From Bugula neritina (Eukaryota > Bryozoa > Gymnolaemata > Cheilostomatida > Bugulidae), in assembly GCA_964035545.1 (NCBI GenBank), contig OZ037765.1:26548504-26612503 (forward strand): a DNA stretch of 64,000 nt. Reading direction: 5' to 3'. Every line of letters starts with the position of its first letter. Position 1 is the stretch's first letter. This document shows, piece by piece, positions 1 through 12,551 of this stretch. A program made the translations under genes and the position numbers. Under the pieces are notes generated by a model. That model worked only from the letters and a program-made list of their open reading frames with translations. It had not been told where the DNA came from and ran no database searches.

Positions 1-1
1 A

Positions 2-439
2 ACTATTTTATCAGAACTGAAAGGTGAGTTTGAGAATAGATTCATGGACTTCAAAAATATCAAGGACGATATCTCTGCTTTTTCAGCAATACTCCAAGTC
101 AACGTACCTCGTCACTTGCAAATTGAGGTCATTCAACTGAAAAATGATCTGGTTTATGCTCCTCTCTTCGCACCTGACCAAGACCTGCTCAAAGCATACC
201 AAAGCCTACCTCCAACCTGCTACCCAAGAATCAGGAGTTTTGCTGCCAGATTTCTCAGTATGTTTGCTAGCACATATCGATGTGAGCAGCTATTCTCTCG
301 AATGGGGTATGCCAAAAGCAAATTTAGATCGAGGCTAACGGACTCCCATCTGGCTGATCTCCTTCACATATCGGCATCGGACATTGAGCCAGATTATCAA
401 AACATATTAAGCTCTGTTCAGTGCCAGCCTTCTCATTAA
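2..439 (+). CDS. C-terminal part of a hAT-type transposase-like protein (GTF2IRD2/ZBED5-like), partial
   Basis: The frame is open from base 2, so the protein enters from outside the window; the first internal ATG is at 44. The stop is at 437-439. The visible end contains the block RSFAARFLSMFASTYRCEQLFS followed by a RSRLTDSHLADLLHI-type motif. This is the hAT C-terminal dimerisation region as found in GTF2IRD2-like, ZBED5-like and FAM200-like domesticated transposase proteins (family knowledge). No intron is visible. It is either a live or dead hAT transposon copy or a domesticated gene; the window holds no terminal repeat to decide. An AATAAA-type signal follows at about 505. Confidence 0.8.
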   Translation, partial: TILSELKGEFENRFMDFKNIKDDISAFSAILQVNVPRHLQIEVIQLKNDLVYAPLFAPDQDLLKAYQSLPPTCYPRIRSFAARFLSMFASTYRCEQLFSRMGYAKSKFRSRLTDSHLADLLHISASDIEPDYQNILSSVQCQPSH

Positions 440-689
440 TGTACAAAAATATGCTTACTGTCCTGAACAAATCAGGTTATTTTCCTGGATTTATTTTTCA
501 TAACAAATAAATGCATCTCAAATGCGAAAATAGTATCTCATTAATAATATGTGGGGGGGCGGGTTTGAAAGTGGAATTGACACTAAACTTTCTAGTGGCC
601 TTTTTGGTGGCTGAAATTTTTTTTACGGCCTTTTTCTAAAAAAGGTTGAGCACCCATGACCTAGGACATAGGTCAAGGTAAGTTGAAGG
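440..689. other. 3' flank of the hAT-like ORF; no gene seen
   Basis: AT-rich sequence with a likely poly(A) signal at about 505 and a short G run at about 552. I see no terminal inverted repeat that would mark the 3' end of a hAT element. Confidence 0.4.
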
Positions 690-1155
690 TCAACCATGAC
701 TAGATGTACTATCATTACTGGAAATAAGGCTTTGCATACTGTCATCAATAGCATTACTAGCAGCACTAGTCATGTCTAGAATTTCTATTGCTGGAGTGTC
801 AACTGGGGAAGCGACTCTTAACTCTCGACTCTGTCTGTGTTGCTTTACCACTATATAAACCTATGATATAAATTGGCAAATAATAAGCAAAAGAAAGAGC
901 ATGCAGTATCTTGCAAGCTAGCTAAAGGAAAAGGTGCAGCAAGCAGTTCACAAGCTTTAAAGTAGACAACTATTCTGTAGCACAGTTTTCTAAGTACCCA
1001 TCACTCACCAGATATAAGAGCATCACGAATACAGTTGTTACTAGGGGTGCAGCAACAACCATCCACCATTTATCTTTCACGTCTGCAAAGTTGAAGGTAT
1101 CAGCAAACACACCGCCTAGCTCTTTTTCAATCAGAACTTGAGGTGGAGTTGGAAC
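690..1155 (-). CDS. last two exons of an unidentified single-pass membrane protein, partial
   Basis: Exon 1009-1155 (49 codons, phase 0 at both ends) is bounded by AG and a GTGAGT donor. Exon 690-860 (57 codons including stop) follows after a 148-bp intron, and the junction is in phase. The joined peptide has an acidic juxtamembrane stretch, then KDKWW and about 23 hydrophobic residues (MVVAAPLVTTVFVMLLYL and following). A basic stop-transfer sequence (VKQHRQSRE) and a Ser/Thr/Asp-rich tail ending SSHG complete it, which fits a type I membrane protein with a cytoplasmic tail of about 50 residues. I do not recognise the family. Upstream exons would lie at higher coordinates; 3243-3359 is one possible candidate. 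Confidence 0.55.
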
Positions 1156-3242
1156 CTAATTTAAATAAACTAGATAATAATGTGCCATATCTTATAGAGA
1201 ATGAATTACACTAAAATATGTTACATCAAAGGATAAATAGTTGCAGTGAAAAAATTCGTTATTTCATGAAATAATATTAATTAATATGAGTAACAATAAC
1301 TGCATTTACTAAAAAACATGTAAACTGCTTGAACGTTGAAAATTCTCATTCCATTATAAACATATTGTGAACAGGCAACTCCAAATATTCAATTCCTCAA
1401 ATATCAATATCATAATTATGACAAGAATTAATACTTAAATTATATTTTACAAATGAACAACTATGATGATATCTAATTGTCAAAAACGATCTACCTAGCT
1501 GATCCCTACAAAGTCCTGTCAGATAAAATAGTTGAAGGTAAATAAAAAAATTTTAAAAATATAATTATGGCATAACTTAACTAATAAAGCTAACATCTGT
1601 CTAGCTGTAAGTCTAACAAAGCTTAAACTTCTACTATTTTGATATTGATGATTTTTCCAGTTGAAGTCCTCTTTTAAAAACAATACTTGATGCAATTCGT
1701 CAATTTTGAGCCTTTTCAAAGACATATTAAGCTCCAATAAATGGAGTAATTGTCCCGACACTCTCTAAGCCCACTTTCAAAAATAAAATCTGAGGAACGA
1801 GCTTTACAAAGCTCATCTCAATTTAAAAGTCTTAAAAGTATAGACACATTGGCTGAGCTTTTAGATATCAATATTCTACAAGTTCTGTTGGTCAGAATTT
1901 TTTATTTACTACTTTATGCAAAATATTAGTTTTAATGCTACAAAATGAAATAAAAAAACTTACATAAATTAAAGCGGTTAAATCTTTGAGTTACCTGTTG
2001 GGTGGAAGTGGCTATATCAGAGGAGAGGTATATTTTAACACCCATCATACAATGCATTTATTAGGCAGCATATTGAATTCAAAAGTCTAAATATTTCAGC
2101 AGTACTTCGTTACTCGCACATATTTATGGTAGAAGTGAGTACTGGGAGCTGTATAAGTGCTACAAGTACAACAAAAGTATACATACTATGAGTATGATAA
2201 AAATTGACAAATGATCATGAATAGTTTTATGATTATTTTTCAGCAGTATTTCATATTAAAATATGTATGTCTAGAATTCCAAACTTTTGATTGAAATTGA
2301 TATAATTTTCGTGATTATAAACCAATCAAAGCATCTACTTCTAGTTCTACTCGAAACATTAATATGCTAGTAAAGTATTGCTAGTAGTAGTACTCGTAGT
2401 AGTATTACTATCAGTATGAGTATGAACTAACAAATGCAATTACTATTAGTATTAGTACATGATGATTGATGATATTGATTATTAGTACAATTAGTGAAAT
2501 TATCACAATTAATATTATTATTAGTCTAATTAACATCCAGCATTTTGTTATAACTATACTTATAACTTATAAGTATATAGTTATACTTGTCCTTAATAGC
2601 ACCAGTATGAATATCAATATGTGAATACTGAATATCAATATCAAATTCAATATTAATATTATTAATATTATCATTATGATTATGATTATCAAATTCAATG
2701 TGATTATTCATTATTGGATATGATTATCTGATTATCATTATATTTTAATCGATTTAAATTAAACTTGAATAATAAATCACAAATCTTATTTTACCCTGGA
2801 GTACCTTACAGAGTGTTCAGGTGTTTTGAGTAGAACTGGTGGGAGAATCAGAATGAGAATGTGAAAGGTGGAGGAATAGTTTTTTCTCCACCCAGAAATC
2901 GAAATAAAAAATGAAGAAATTGGATTAGCGAACTTGGGTTTTCTCAATCAGAGTTGTCCTCCTACAATAATTTTTCTAATTATCGTGCGGATTGATTCAA
3001 ATAAACGCCAAGTATTCAAATAAATAAATAATGTAAACCGAATAGAGCCTTTAACCCTTTGGATAGAGTATATCAAAATTGTGTGAGCATTCGCTCTTTA
3101 AACTTACATGTAAAACCAAAATGACCATGAGGATTTATTTCTAACCCTAAATAACACCCTTCAATCTATGAAATCCTCCACCCATAACATAAATACCCAT
3201 ATCAACACCTTCAATGCTATAGCCTGCGATCCCAGCCTGTAC
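1156..3242. other. non-coding stretch with cryptically simple sequence
   Basis: No convincing exon is seen. Positions about 2340-2720 are a cryptically simple run of AGTA/TATTA/ATCAATAT-like degenerate short repeats. The rest is AT-rich. If the membrane-protein gene at 690-1155 extends upstream, this is one of its introns. Confidence 0.4.
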
Positions 3243-3359
3243 CTGCAGGGTTTCCTGTTGAGCGCTGTCCGGAGCTCCGTATGGGGAAGATAGTGGCAGA
3301 TTTCTGAGCCTAGATAGATCCGAGGGTCCCAGAATTACTCTCTCCGAGAGGTCTTGGGA
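3243..3359 (-). other. possible internal exon (39 codons), weak
   Basis: On the - strand, an AG at 3360-3361 opens a GC-richer 117-bp stretch. It ends in CTGCAG before a GTACAG donor-like site. It is in phase 0 and would join in frame to the exon ending at 1155. Its composition (Ser/Leu/Pro/Gln-rich) is more coding-like than the AT-rich surroundings. The frame stays open upstream to about 3452, so it could also be a decayed repeat. I cannot assign a family. Confidence 0.25.
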
Positions 3360-3830
3360 CTTATCCCAATCAAGATCAAGATAACATTTCAAGAAAATAC
3401 AACATGGTGCACTTAATCTATTTGTGGCTTTTGTGTTGGTTAAACTATGCATTTAAATTGTAATGAGTAATCACACAGTTTTTAATTTCTGCAGTTGCCT
3501 GCCCATGATTATTAAGACTAGCTAAACCATGGATACTACCTTTTTATTTTGAGCTGTACTAAACATAAAGCATTGCATTTGGCTAATAAATACAACACTT
3601 ACACAATAATCCCCAGTTAACGTTTGCGTCAATTGAATTTATTAAACCTAAACATCTTATATATTATATACAGCATAAATAGTTTTGTTATAAAATGTTA
3701 AAGCAAAGTCATAGGTACGCGAGAACTACATATATACAGTATCTTACACCACAAGGTAGTGCAGTTCATGATAGAAAGACTGATGATGGTGATCAACAGC
3801 ACTATGATGGTACCGTATAGCTACAACTTA

Positions 3831-6262
3831 TTAGGATGTAGCTTTATAAGATTGAGAGTCCATGAACTGGATTCGAAGTTTCTTTAAAATCTCTAGCCAA
3901 CGCTCCTTTCTCACTGCTTCGTCTTCTGAAAACTGAAACACCAACACATAATAACTACCAGTAAGTATCCATGGCAAAAAATTGTATCTTTGAGTAAAGT
4001 TTTGCAGAAAAGACCTACCCGTGAGTGCATAATAGAATCAGCATCACCATCTCCAGAGTTATTTGACTTCACATAATCAAGAGATGTCCCAAAGGAGAAT
4101 TCGTTAGTTTTTTTCTAAAATTCCCAGAACTAGCTGACGAAGTATTTCAGCAATATAAATGAGCAACTCAACAAACTACATGCACATGTCATCTAGCTGA
4201 CAAACCATGAAACCCATACAAAAATTTGACTACACATTATTAATATATTGGCTAAAGATTGCCTGCAGTGAAATTTCACCCTTATGACATTTTGGCAACC
4301 AGGTGTGTCCTCTCCAGAAAAGACTCACTTGAAAACGATGCATCAAATTTCAAAATTTAAACAACAATTATGACGAAAGTGTAGAATCACATCTAAATGA
4401 TGTAAATTTATATTCAACTTAGCAAATAATAACAGGTTACTCACCCCATTCTGTTTAGCAGTGTAACGATTAGACGTAAAGTTCTGCTGTGAGAACCCGT
4501 CAGATTCAATATCAGCAATAGCTTGCTGACGTTTCTTAGTATCAGCTGGCTCCTCGTCATCTATTCCGTGTCTTTGTCTAATTGCTTCATCAGCAGCTTC
4601 TGTGAAACCAAAAACACATTTAGAAAACTCCTATGAAAAAAATCATGGCATAAAAATTTTCAATTCTCTCTGTGATTTTTTTAAATTGTTAAATGCAGAT
4701 ACAATTTATAACAATGAAATTGTAAGTACATACTTGCTTTTTCAATTGCCAGCTGCATTCTAGCTTGATTTTGTTCAGAAGGAGTCTAAATGTAAAAAAT
4801 GTATGCAGCACAATATACGGAGAAGAAGTAAGGCTACAAATATAGGACTCTACCACTAATCCAAATTCATCTGTTTTACACACAATTAGGTAGACTAAAC
4901 AAGTGTTAAAACAATTCTTTGCAATAATAGAAAGAACTTTATCTGAAAAATCAGAATGTAAAACAATAATTTGAATACATACCATATCAGCAAAGCTTTT
5001 CTCTACACCTGGACGCGAAGTGCTAAAAATCATACAGTAAATATATCTAGTATAGTGATTGTAAAAATGCAAAGTTCATACCTTATTTGTATTAAAAAGC
5101 AGGCTCTATTCTACTATATTCTAAGAAACTTTACAATTATTAATCAAATAACTGAAGACTATCTACAACATGTTCAAGAGAAAACAGACTACCATGGGAA
5201 GTTTCCAACTTGAAAACGCAATGCTCAGTATTTGAAAATAAATTTGAAGCATCCTCACTACCTTTCTGAATTAATGCTCTACCACCAAATAAGACCTGCA
5301 GCATATCAACAATATAAAGAATAAAAGACCTGCAGTCGCCTGATGAAGCAGGTGAAGAGCTATGTGATCGCCTTCTCCTCCTTCTGTCACGAGATCCTGA
5401 CCTGTCATACATAGACCGAGAATCACTCCTAGACCTACCTCGAGATCTAGAATGTGAACGTCGATACATGTATGAGCGATCTCGTGAACGCCGTCTGCCT
5501 GAAATAATTAATGCAACAGTAACTGCAAAATCAAACTGTATATGATATAGTGATTCCGTTTACAACAGAATTGTTTCTAGAAAAATGTTAATGACATGCT
5601 TCAGTTATATACCTCTTGAATGAGATCTGTATCGACTTCTACTATGTGAGCGAGAACGCCGGCTACGAGATTTATGATTATCTCTACTATTTGACCTGCT
5701 TCGATGTCTTTTACGTGAGGAAGATCGCTGTCGCTTTGATTTAGATTTTCTAGAATGCCTACTGTCATCACTTCCCGACCGAGATCTATTAAAGAGCAGA
5801 ACAATAATATATTTAAATTACAAATCAGTATTTCTGAGTAGAATTAGAATTGAACTACCTGCTTCATGGATTTAGCTTACCAATAATATTTTCGCCCTTG
5901 CATCGCTCATTTATTTATTTCCTCTTTAGAAACTTATATATACAGTTAGACCTTTAGTTCCCAGTTATCAAATACGTATCTTTCCTTAGCTTAATGAACA
6001 AACTTGTATACATAAGCATCAGAAGGAAAGGATGTGTCGAGCGGTTTTATCACCAGCTAAGTTACCTTTCTGAATACGGCATAATGTTACTTATGATAGA
6101 GCTTAAACTAAAACATCCTAAACATTCTTGTTGAAAGTACCTTTACTTCAAGTGAAATTTTTGAGTAAAAAGAACAAGGAAAAGCTTTAACAACCTGGCA
6201 GACTTTTTAGATTTCTTTCTTCTTACACGATCATATTTGTCATCTGAGTCATAATCGCCCAT
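3831..6262 (-). CDS. RSRC1: RSRC1-like arginine/serine-rich coiled-coil splicing factor
   Basis: Eight exons join in phase: 6195-6262, 5613-5785, 5330-5498, 4983-5022, 4734-4785, 4445-4599, 4019-4114, 3831-3932. They give 284 residues; human RSRC1 is about 330. The N-terminal half is an RS domain (many SRS, RSR and RRSRSHSRS repeats, residues about 20-135). It is followed by TPSEQNQARMQLAIEKA, matching the RSRC1 block PAEQAKARLQL. Next come an IADIESDGFSQQNF block, matching EAIESDSFVQQTF, and a C-terminal block with ERWLEILKKLR, matching EKWFKRLIALR. RSRC1 proteins act in 3' splice-site choice and in nuclear speckles (family knowledge). The gene is divergent from the methyltransferase gene at 8144, sharing a 1.9-kb intergenic region. 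Start: the first ATG of an acidic-basic MGDYDSDD leader. Confidence 0.85.
5291..5335. repeat. 33-bp tandem duplication across the exon 3 donor of the RSRC1-like gene
   Basis: The string AAGACCTGCAG occurs at 5291-5301 and again at 5325-5335. On the - strand both copies read CTGCAGGTCTT, so each carries a CAG/GT junction. The higher-coordinate copy supplies the donor that keeps frame with exon 4983-5022. Use of the second copy would extend the mRNA and lead to a stop. Confidence 0.6.
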
Positions 6263-8143
6263 TCTGAAGAACTTGGTAATATAAATAACAACAAGTACAA
6301 CCTAAAAAAAACACCACAACATTATTTTATTAGATCATAAGTAAAAATTTCAGCAGACAAACGCTTGCTATTGAACAGACCAAACACGACTGAAACAACC
6401 CACCTTTAGAGTCATAACAGTAAAACTAATGTAGGTAAAAATGTAACCCTCAACTCTAAAGTTTAAACTCTAAAAATTGGTTGAGACCATAATGATAACA
6501 AATACAATAAAATTGTGATTGTCATTAGTGATAACATTAACTGTTGATTCAGTTTTATTTAATTTTACTTACTACGGAATCAACAATAACTATGAGTATG
6601 AATGTTGTTTAGTATTCAATAATTGAAATCAGGATAAATGTTGATTGTTGTCATTTTTATTGTGAATCAGATTGATTTTGACTGAAATTAGACCTTGTCC
6701 TTAGTATTTAATTTCAAGTTTAACATTTACAACTACTTTAAGTTTATTAACTATAAATACATAACAAATTTGAAATTATAACAATAATCGTTTAATTAAT
6801 AAATTCCATTAATTTTATATCAATATCATAACCAATATATTTACAGTATCGACTGAGACTCTAAAGTGAGAGTCTAGAGTCAGAGTCACTGACTCTGAGT
6901 GAAACTGAAAGATGAAAAACTAGTTACTAGAAGTAGAAGCTTTGGAAATAGCGACTAAATTTAGCTTTTGTAAATGACTGCTACAAATAATTATAATATC
7001 AAAGGATTAAAGTTGATAAACCGCTCTGCATAATATTAACAAATAATGGAACGAAAAATGAAACTACGATCACATGAAATAATGAATAATCATCAGTGCC
7101 ACAGCAAAAAGAAACTCAATTTAGCAACGTAATAGTTTGACTCGCTGCACATAGTAAAATTGACCACGATATTTATATTAAATTAAAGCGTGATGTAGCA
7201 CAAAGTTTGGAGTCACTTGGTTTCAAATGTGAGAGTGTACACAATTACATTTTATTTGAACAATTATTGTGCAGTCTTTGATCCCACACTTTGCGTTCCA
7301 GTTAGCGATTCGCGCACACGCACTCTGTGGGAGTTTCATTTCAGTAGCTACAACAATTAATTATTTTCACAAAATGTTCCCGTTTCACTCTCAGTCCCTC
7401 TAGTACTAAGCTATCACTCATATGTAGGTTGAAGTGTTCCAGTGTTTAAACTACATATTTTTTTAAAATTACTAGTTACACTTACTGGGTTTGCCTGAAA
7501 AAGTTTTATGTTGCTGTCACATTCAGAGATTGACATTTACTAATTTACTGAGTAAGAGTAGCTGTAACACCAACTGTGTAAGTCACTAAGTGACTAGTCA
7601 GTAGCCTAACACTAACACTAACAGTAACTCTAGAGTCTAACTCTGAGTCTATGACTCTAGGGACTGGGACTACTAATAATATTAGTAATAATGCTACTAA
7701 TACTACTAAGTACTAGCCGTAGGTGGCTTACAATTTGGATTACACTTACAATTACTCACTGTTAGTGTTATTGTAGCTTATTGACTCCAACACAAACTAT
7801 AACACTAACTCAGTAACTGTGTAAGAGTAAGAGTAAATTTACGTGTAGACATTTAACTATAACGTAACTGTAACTCATAACTGTAAGAGTACGGTAGCCT
7901 CAAGAGTTAAACTTAACCCTGCCCCATAGCTCAAGCTTATCACTCTTTAGATTCAGTTATTGGTCACTTTGATTGTCCTTGCCTTTATATTCAAGCTCAA
8001 CACCTTATTCATTTGTATAATATATTCAATTTTACAAAGATACTTCAAGTTCAAGTAATAGTATAAGTAATACACTTACTCTTATTGATGGTCACCATTA
8101 TTGACTCTAGCTGCTGCTTGTCAGGCTAAATATAGCAAAAATA
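6263..8143. promoter_or_regulatory. divergent intergenic region between the RSRC1-like and EEF2KMT-like genes
   Basis: A 1.9-kb interval separates two start codons pointing away from each other, so it should hold both promoters (inference). About 6835-6910 and 7550-7900 are cryptically simple runs of GAGTC/GACTC, CTAAC/GTAAC and TAATA motifs, including overlapping inverted GAGTC...GACTC units. No ORF of note. Confidence 0.45.
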
Positions 8144-11100
8144 ATGGATCTTGGAAAATTAAGAGCGGAGTTTCTAATCTGTCTGCCAGCTAAAAACATG
8201 ACGTGGAGCAAAGTTAGTTTTACGTTACTTTTTTTTAAACTTTAGTTTGTCTTGTACTTATAGTCATTTTGACTGTAGCAATTACAATATTAGTTTAAAT
8301 CACAATGCCATTTTAATTTGTGTTCAACATGATTTTTATTTGAAACGGAATACACGGCACTGGTTTAGAAATTAATTTATAGTCATGATGCCTGTAAGTA
8401 CTGTAAATGTTTCTGATGAGATGTTGTATGCCTCATATTGATACACTGTTATGTAGATTGCAGGTAACCTTTGCTTTATAGAGTAATAAATGGCTAAAAT
8501 GTGTAACATGCATGAATAGAACTTGATCATTTTGTAGGATATCAAGTTTGAATCTATGCAGCAAGATGTTATTGCTGCCACTATTAGAAATGAAATTCTG
8601 CAGAAGAAACCACTTCCGAATAGCTACATTATGAACTTTATGAAAGTTTTTATGTCTAAAGTAATAAATTTAGTCCTACACATTTTTTTACCAAATTTAT
8701 TGGCCATAATTTCTAAGCTTCATGATTTCTAAGCTAGCAAAATTTATGTGTATGCAAAACTAGTTTTGTCTAGAAATCTGTTAAATTTGTATTGTAGCCT
8801 ATTTATAAGTTGTGCTTCTAGTTTACTATTATTTATTTCATCGCTGGTCATTAAAGTGGTGGTTTAAATGCTATTGGTTACATTGTTGTTTTGAGTGTTC
8901 TTGTATTAGCTAGTCTCAATAACATCTCATTATGTGTAGCATATTAGCAATTGATTAAACTAATTATTTTATAGTGATGAGTTTTTTTTTTCAAAGTTTC
9001 AACTTATAGTACTTGTCTCATGTTTCTTGCCAATAGATTGAAGAATTTGGTGGGGAAATCAGTGAGGTGACATTTGAAGCTTACGGGGATATACTGACAA
9101 AACCTGTTTCTGAAATTACATACAAACATTATGATGTGGTATGTGTATCAGTATACACTGATCTTGTAAGGCTAATTGACCTTTGGACTAGTTCGAAAAT
9201 ATAACTGACCACAGAATCTATTGTTTAACCTAAGCCTGTCACTTGGATAGTAGGCGACAGAGGCCGGAGAGTCAACAAGTTCCTTAGCCTACAACTCTTT
9301 AGTCAGTTGGAGTGAAAAGTAAACTTTTACATTTTCCAACATAACTGGTACCTGTTTCTCATATTATCGATAAGAGCATCAGTGTTGCTAAACCTTTGCA
9401 ATGACGTGTAGTGTAAACTAGCACAGGATGTATAAATTCCAAATTTTCTAAAGCGGATGATTTCTTGCTAGTCTTTAAATATCAGTTGACAGTTATATGT
9501 CGAGTCTCGATTTTTTGACATAATATGCTTTTGATGGTTATAACAAGTTTTTTGGCTTGAATATGTTTTGGTTATTATTTCTAGAAAGGTGTATCTATAA
9601 GTTTACAAGAAAGCAACACTCTAATAGCAGAAGGAACTACTGGGCTGGCAACATGGCAGGTATACTTATCAAGATTTGTGTGTTGCTTATTAAATACTTC
9701 TATTTTTGAACATATGTGCAGTGTATGAAGGCAAATTGTGTTACAGGCATCTCAGTATATGGCAGAATACCTTGTTGATGATTGTAGTCTACTAAAAGAT
9801 AAGTATGTTTATGTAACAAATAAAAACTTTATTTGCATTATTGTACTTAGTTACCTATTACATTCATGTCTGTTATGTAGCAACATCTATAATGCTTTTG
9901 AACCCAGTTTGTATGTTATTAATATGTAGTTCAACAAACATGACCAGCTCGTATTATATATATAATTCTTGATATTATACTGTATTGTATTATATTACGT
10001 TACTTTGCATTGATATTTACATGATATAGATTTAGTTTCGTAAACAAAATGAATGAGAGAACACATTATGTGCAATGATGATAGGCTCTGCTTGTACGTC
10101 AGTGGTATATGTATGGAACTTGAAATTAATATCATCATGGCAAAGGCTATTGGTACCTTATTCTAACTCTACTTAGCATTTATAGTTAGTTTCTCTTTGT
10201 TCAGCTTCTTATAGCAGCGCATTTACTTAAGAATAATATTAATCATGAATTGAATTTAGGCATGTCTTGGAACTTGGAGCTGGATTAGGGCTTCTTGGAT
10301 TAACCGTCTGTTCATTGTGCAATTGTGGGAGTTATCTCCTTTCAGACCACCATTCTTCAGTAGGTGCATATTACAATATTACCGCTTATTTTTTGATTTG
10401 CTGTTTTTGAAATTTGTTATTTGTATCACAAATGATACCTGGCTGTTACCTTTAGATAATGGTGAGGTTATTCTTTAGATCTGGTTGCTAGTTTTTAAAC
10501 CGTTTCCTACAAGGAATACATGTGGTTTTTACATTTGGTTAGGTTCTACATAAACTACAGAGAAATATAGCAGAAAATAGCAACAACTTGCTGTGTATTC
10601 CTTCTGTGGTAGATATTGACTGGGAAGAAGTCTCACACAGTGGTTTCACAAATAGTTTGAAAGAAAAGATACAATGCGTAGATGTTGTTCTTGCAGCTGG
10701 TTAGTATCCTTTATAAGCAAATCTGACATCTAAATATTGAAAAGAATATTTAACTAATGGTACATTCTACATTAACTTTAGAGCTAGGTTTAGATTAGTT
10801 AGAAAAGCTAGCACACACTGAGTCAAAACTTTTCCAATCATGGCAGTGGGATAAGTAATGGTTTTGAACTTATCTGTGGCTTGTATTGAATTGTAAATTA
10901 TACATTCTCATATATTTTTCAACTGCAGTAATTGAACTCAAGTTTATCCCATATCTTCTGTCATAGTTGTCTTGTTTGTTTGTTCTCAACATTTGAGGAA
11001 GAGAATGTTGCAATTTTTGCAGATGTTGTTTATGATGTGAAAATCATTCAGCCTTTGGTCCAGACACTGCGTCTAATAATTGAAATAATGAAAGAAGAAG

Positions 11101-11204
11101 GCAAGATTTTTGTTGCATCTACTATCAGAAATGAGGCTACTTATGAAAGTTTTCTGAAAGAGTTAGGCAAGTATAACACAAATTTTTCTAGTTATCATGA
11201 ATGA
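8144..11204 (+). CDS. EEF2KMT: EEF2KMT/FAM86-like eukaryotic elongation factor 2 lysine methyltransferase
   Basis: Exons 8144-8212, 8538-8660, 9037-9138, 9585-9659, 9747-9802, 10260-10359, 10543-10699 and 11023-11204 join in phase to 287 residues. The N-terminal LRAEFLICLPAKNMTWSK matches the FAM86 N-terminal helix. The block GTTGLATWQASQYMAEYL is the pre-SAM motif. HVLELGAGLGLLGL is SAM motif I, split after K by an intron. LAADVVYD is the post-motif of the METTL21/FAM86 class, also split by an intron. Such enzymes trimethylate a lysine of eEF2 (family knowledge). The C-terminus is uncertain: the frame stops at 11202-11204, short of the usual family end. The sequence TTAG/GCAAGT at about 11164-11173 is a good GC-AG donor, so a further 3' exon is possible. 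Confidence 0.8.
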
Positions 11205-12551
11205 CTGCCACCATTTTACAACTATTTTATGTAAGCCAAACATAACAGCATTGTATTCAAAATGAATTTTCCATCAGTGTCACATTGATATCAAACATAT
11301 CGGCTTGTCAGAATAGGCATCTAAAATTTGATATGTAATGTCAGACTATCTTTACATGCAACTAAAAGTAGCTGTAAGTTGATATAAATGGTGTGTGTTT
11401 AATGGTTAGCAATCTTCTAATTTAGAGAACTTAAAAGGCTAGTTCTTTTTCTAGTTGTGTTTTTCTTACTATAGATTATGTTTTGCTAGGGGGACAAAAT
11501 AGTTGTTGAGAAGGCTGCAAAATTAGCTTGTAAAGTTTTACGAGTCAAGTTGTCTTTTTCACTTGTGCATGTAATCATAGTAAAATTTGTTATCGATATT
11601 TTGGAGAAATTTGGTTGTTTAACCTCTACTAGAAGCTACATTGACATTAAGCCGGAAAAATCTCAACAAAACTCATGCAGAGATAACTACAGTGTTGGAG
11701 TTATGTGCCCGAAACAATTTGATATTTTTTGTGACCCAATTTTTTAAGTATTGCTTCATTGGCCTGACTCACTCGTGTGATCAGCAAGATATTATATAGC
11801 TAGGACAGAACTTCTAGCACTCTTATGATTTTGGTTTGAGTCTCTTACAGATACATCCCTTATGTTGTTGTTATTGAATGCTAAGTTATGTTTATAGTAG
11901 TGCATATAGTAGTGATAATATAACTGTGCAGTCCTGTAATGTAAGTTACGCAGTACCTTTTCAGTGCCAAGTTTAATAACTTCACACCTTAAACGGCCCA
12001 AAATATTTTTCATGAATTTTAATCTATTAAAATTTTATTGTTTTCCTGTTTGTGAATTATTAGTAATGTTAATATTTTGTATGTAGATAAACATGGCTTA
12101 GTCTCAAATGAAGTAACGAAGCATTCACCTCAACTGTTTATTTATGATAAGACAGCCAACATAACTATTCTTGACATAACACTACGGAAATAAGATGCTC
12201 AGCTATGGATTTGTACCAGTTATTGCATAGAATGGAGTAAGGAACATACACTCACTAGTCAATATACTTTTATCTATAATAGTTTGTAAATAAGTATGTA
12301 TTGAATTTTGTTTAAAAATTTGGTGCTACAATCAACATGTACTTTTTAAATATATACAAAATTATAATAAATGAAATTTTAGAAAATAAAATAACCTGTT
12401 GAATATAAGAAACAGTGCTGCTAATACTAAACATGTATAGAAAGATACGAAAATAAAATAAATTAAAATATAACAAAATAATTGGGCGTGTAACAAAAAC
12501 ATTTAATATGAGCTACTAAATCTTCAAAGAGTAATAATTTTTTCAACTTAG
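11205..12551. other. convergent intergenic region; one unexplained open frame
   Basis: It lies between the ends of the methyltransferase (+) and RING-ZZ-ZZ (-) genes. After a TTTTGCTAG acceptor-like site, positions 11490-11747 are open in one + frame (about 85 codons, Lys/Val/Ile-rich). I do not recognise this peptide, and it does not resemble the expected methyltransferase C-terminus. The rest is AT-rich with several AATAAA-like strings near 12365-12460. Confidence 0.35.

Noticed and set aside
1519-1761. 80-codon - strand ORF, Leu/Lys-rich
   Set aside because: AT-rich codon use, no splice or domain support, and nothing recognisable; chance remains more likely.
3147-3452. 101-codon - strand ORF as a complete gene
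   Set aside because: No start context or family match. Only an internal 117-bp part has splice-like borders, kept as a weak exon candidate.
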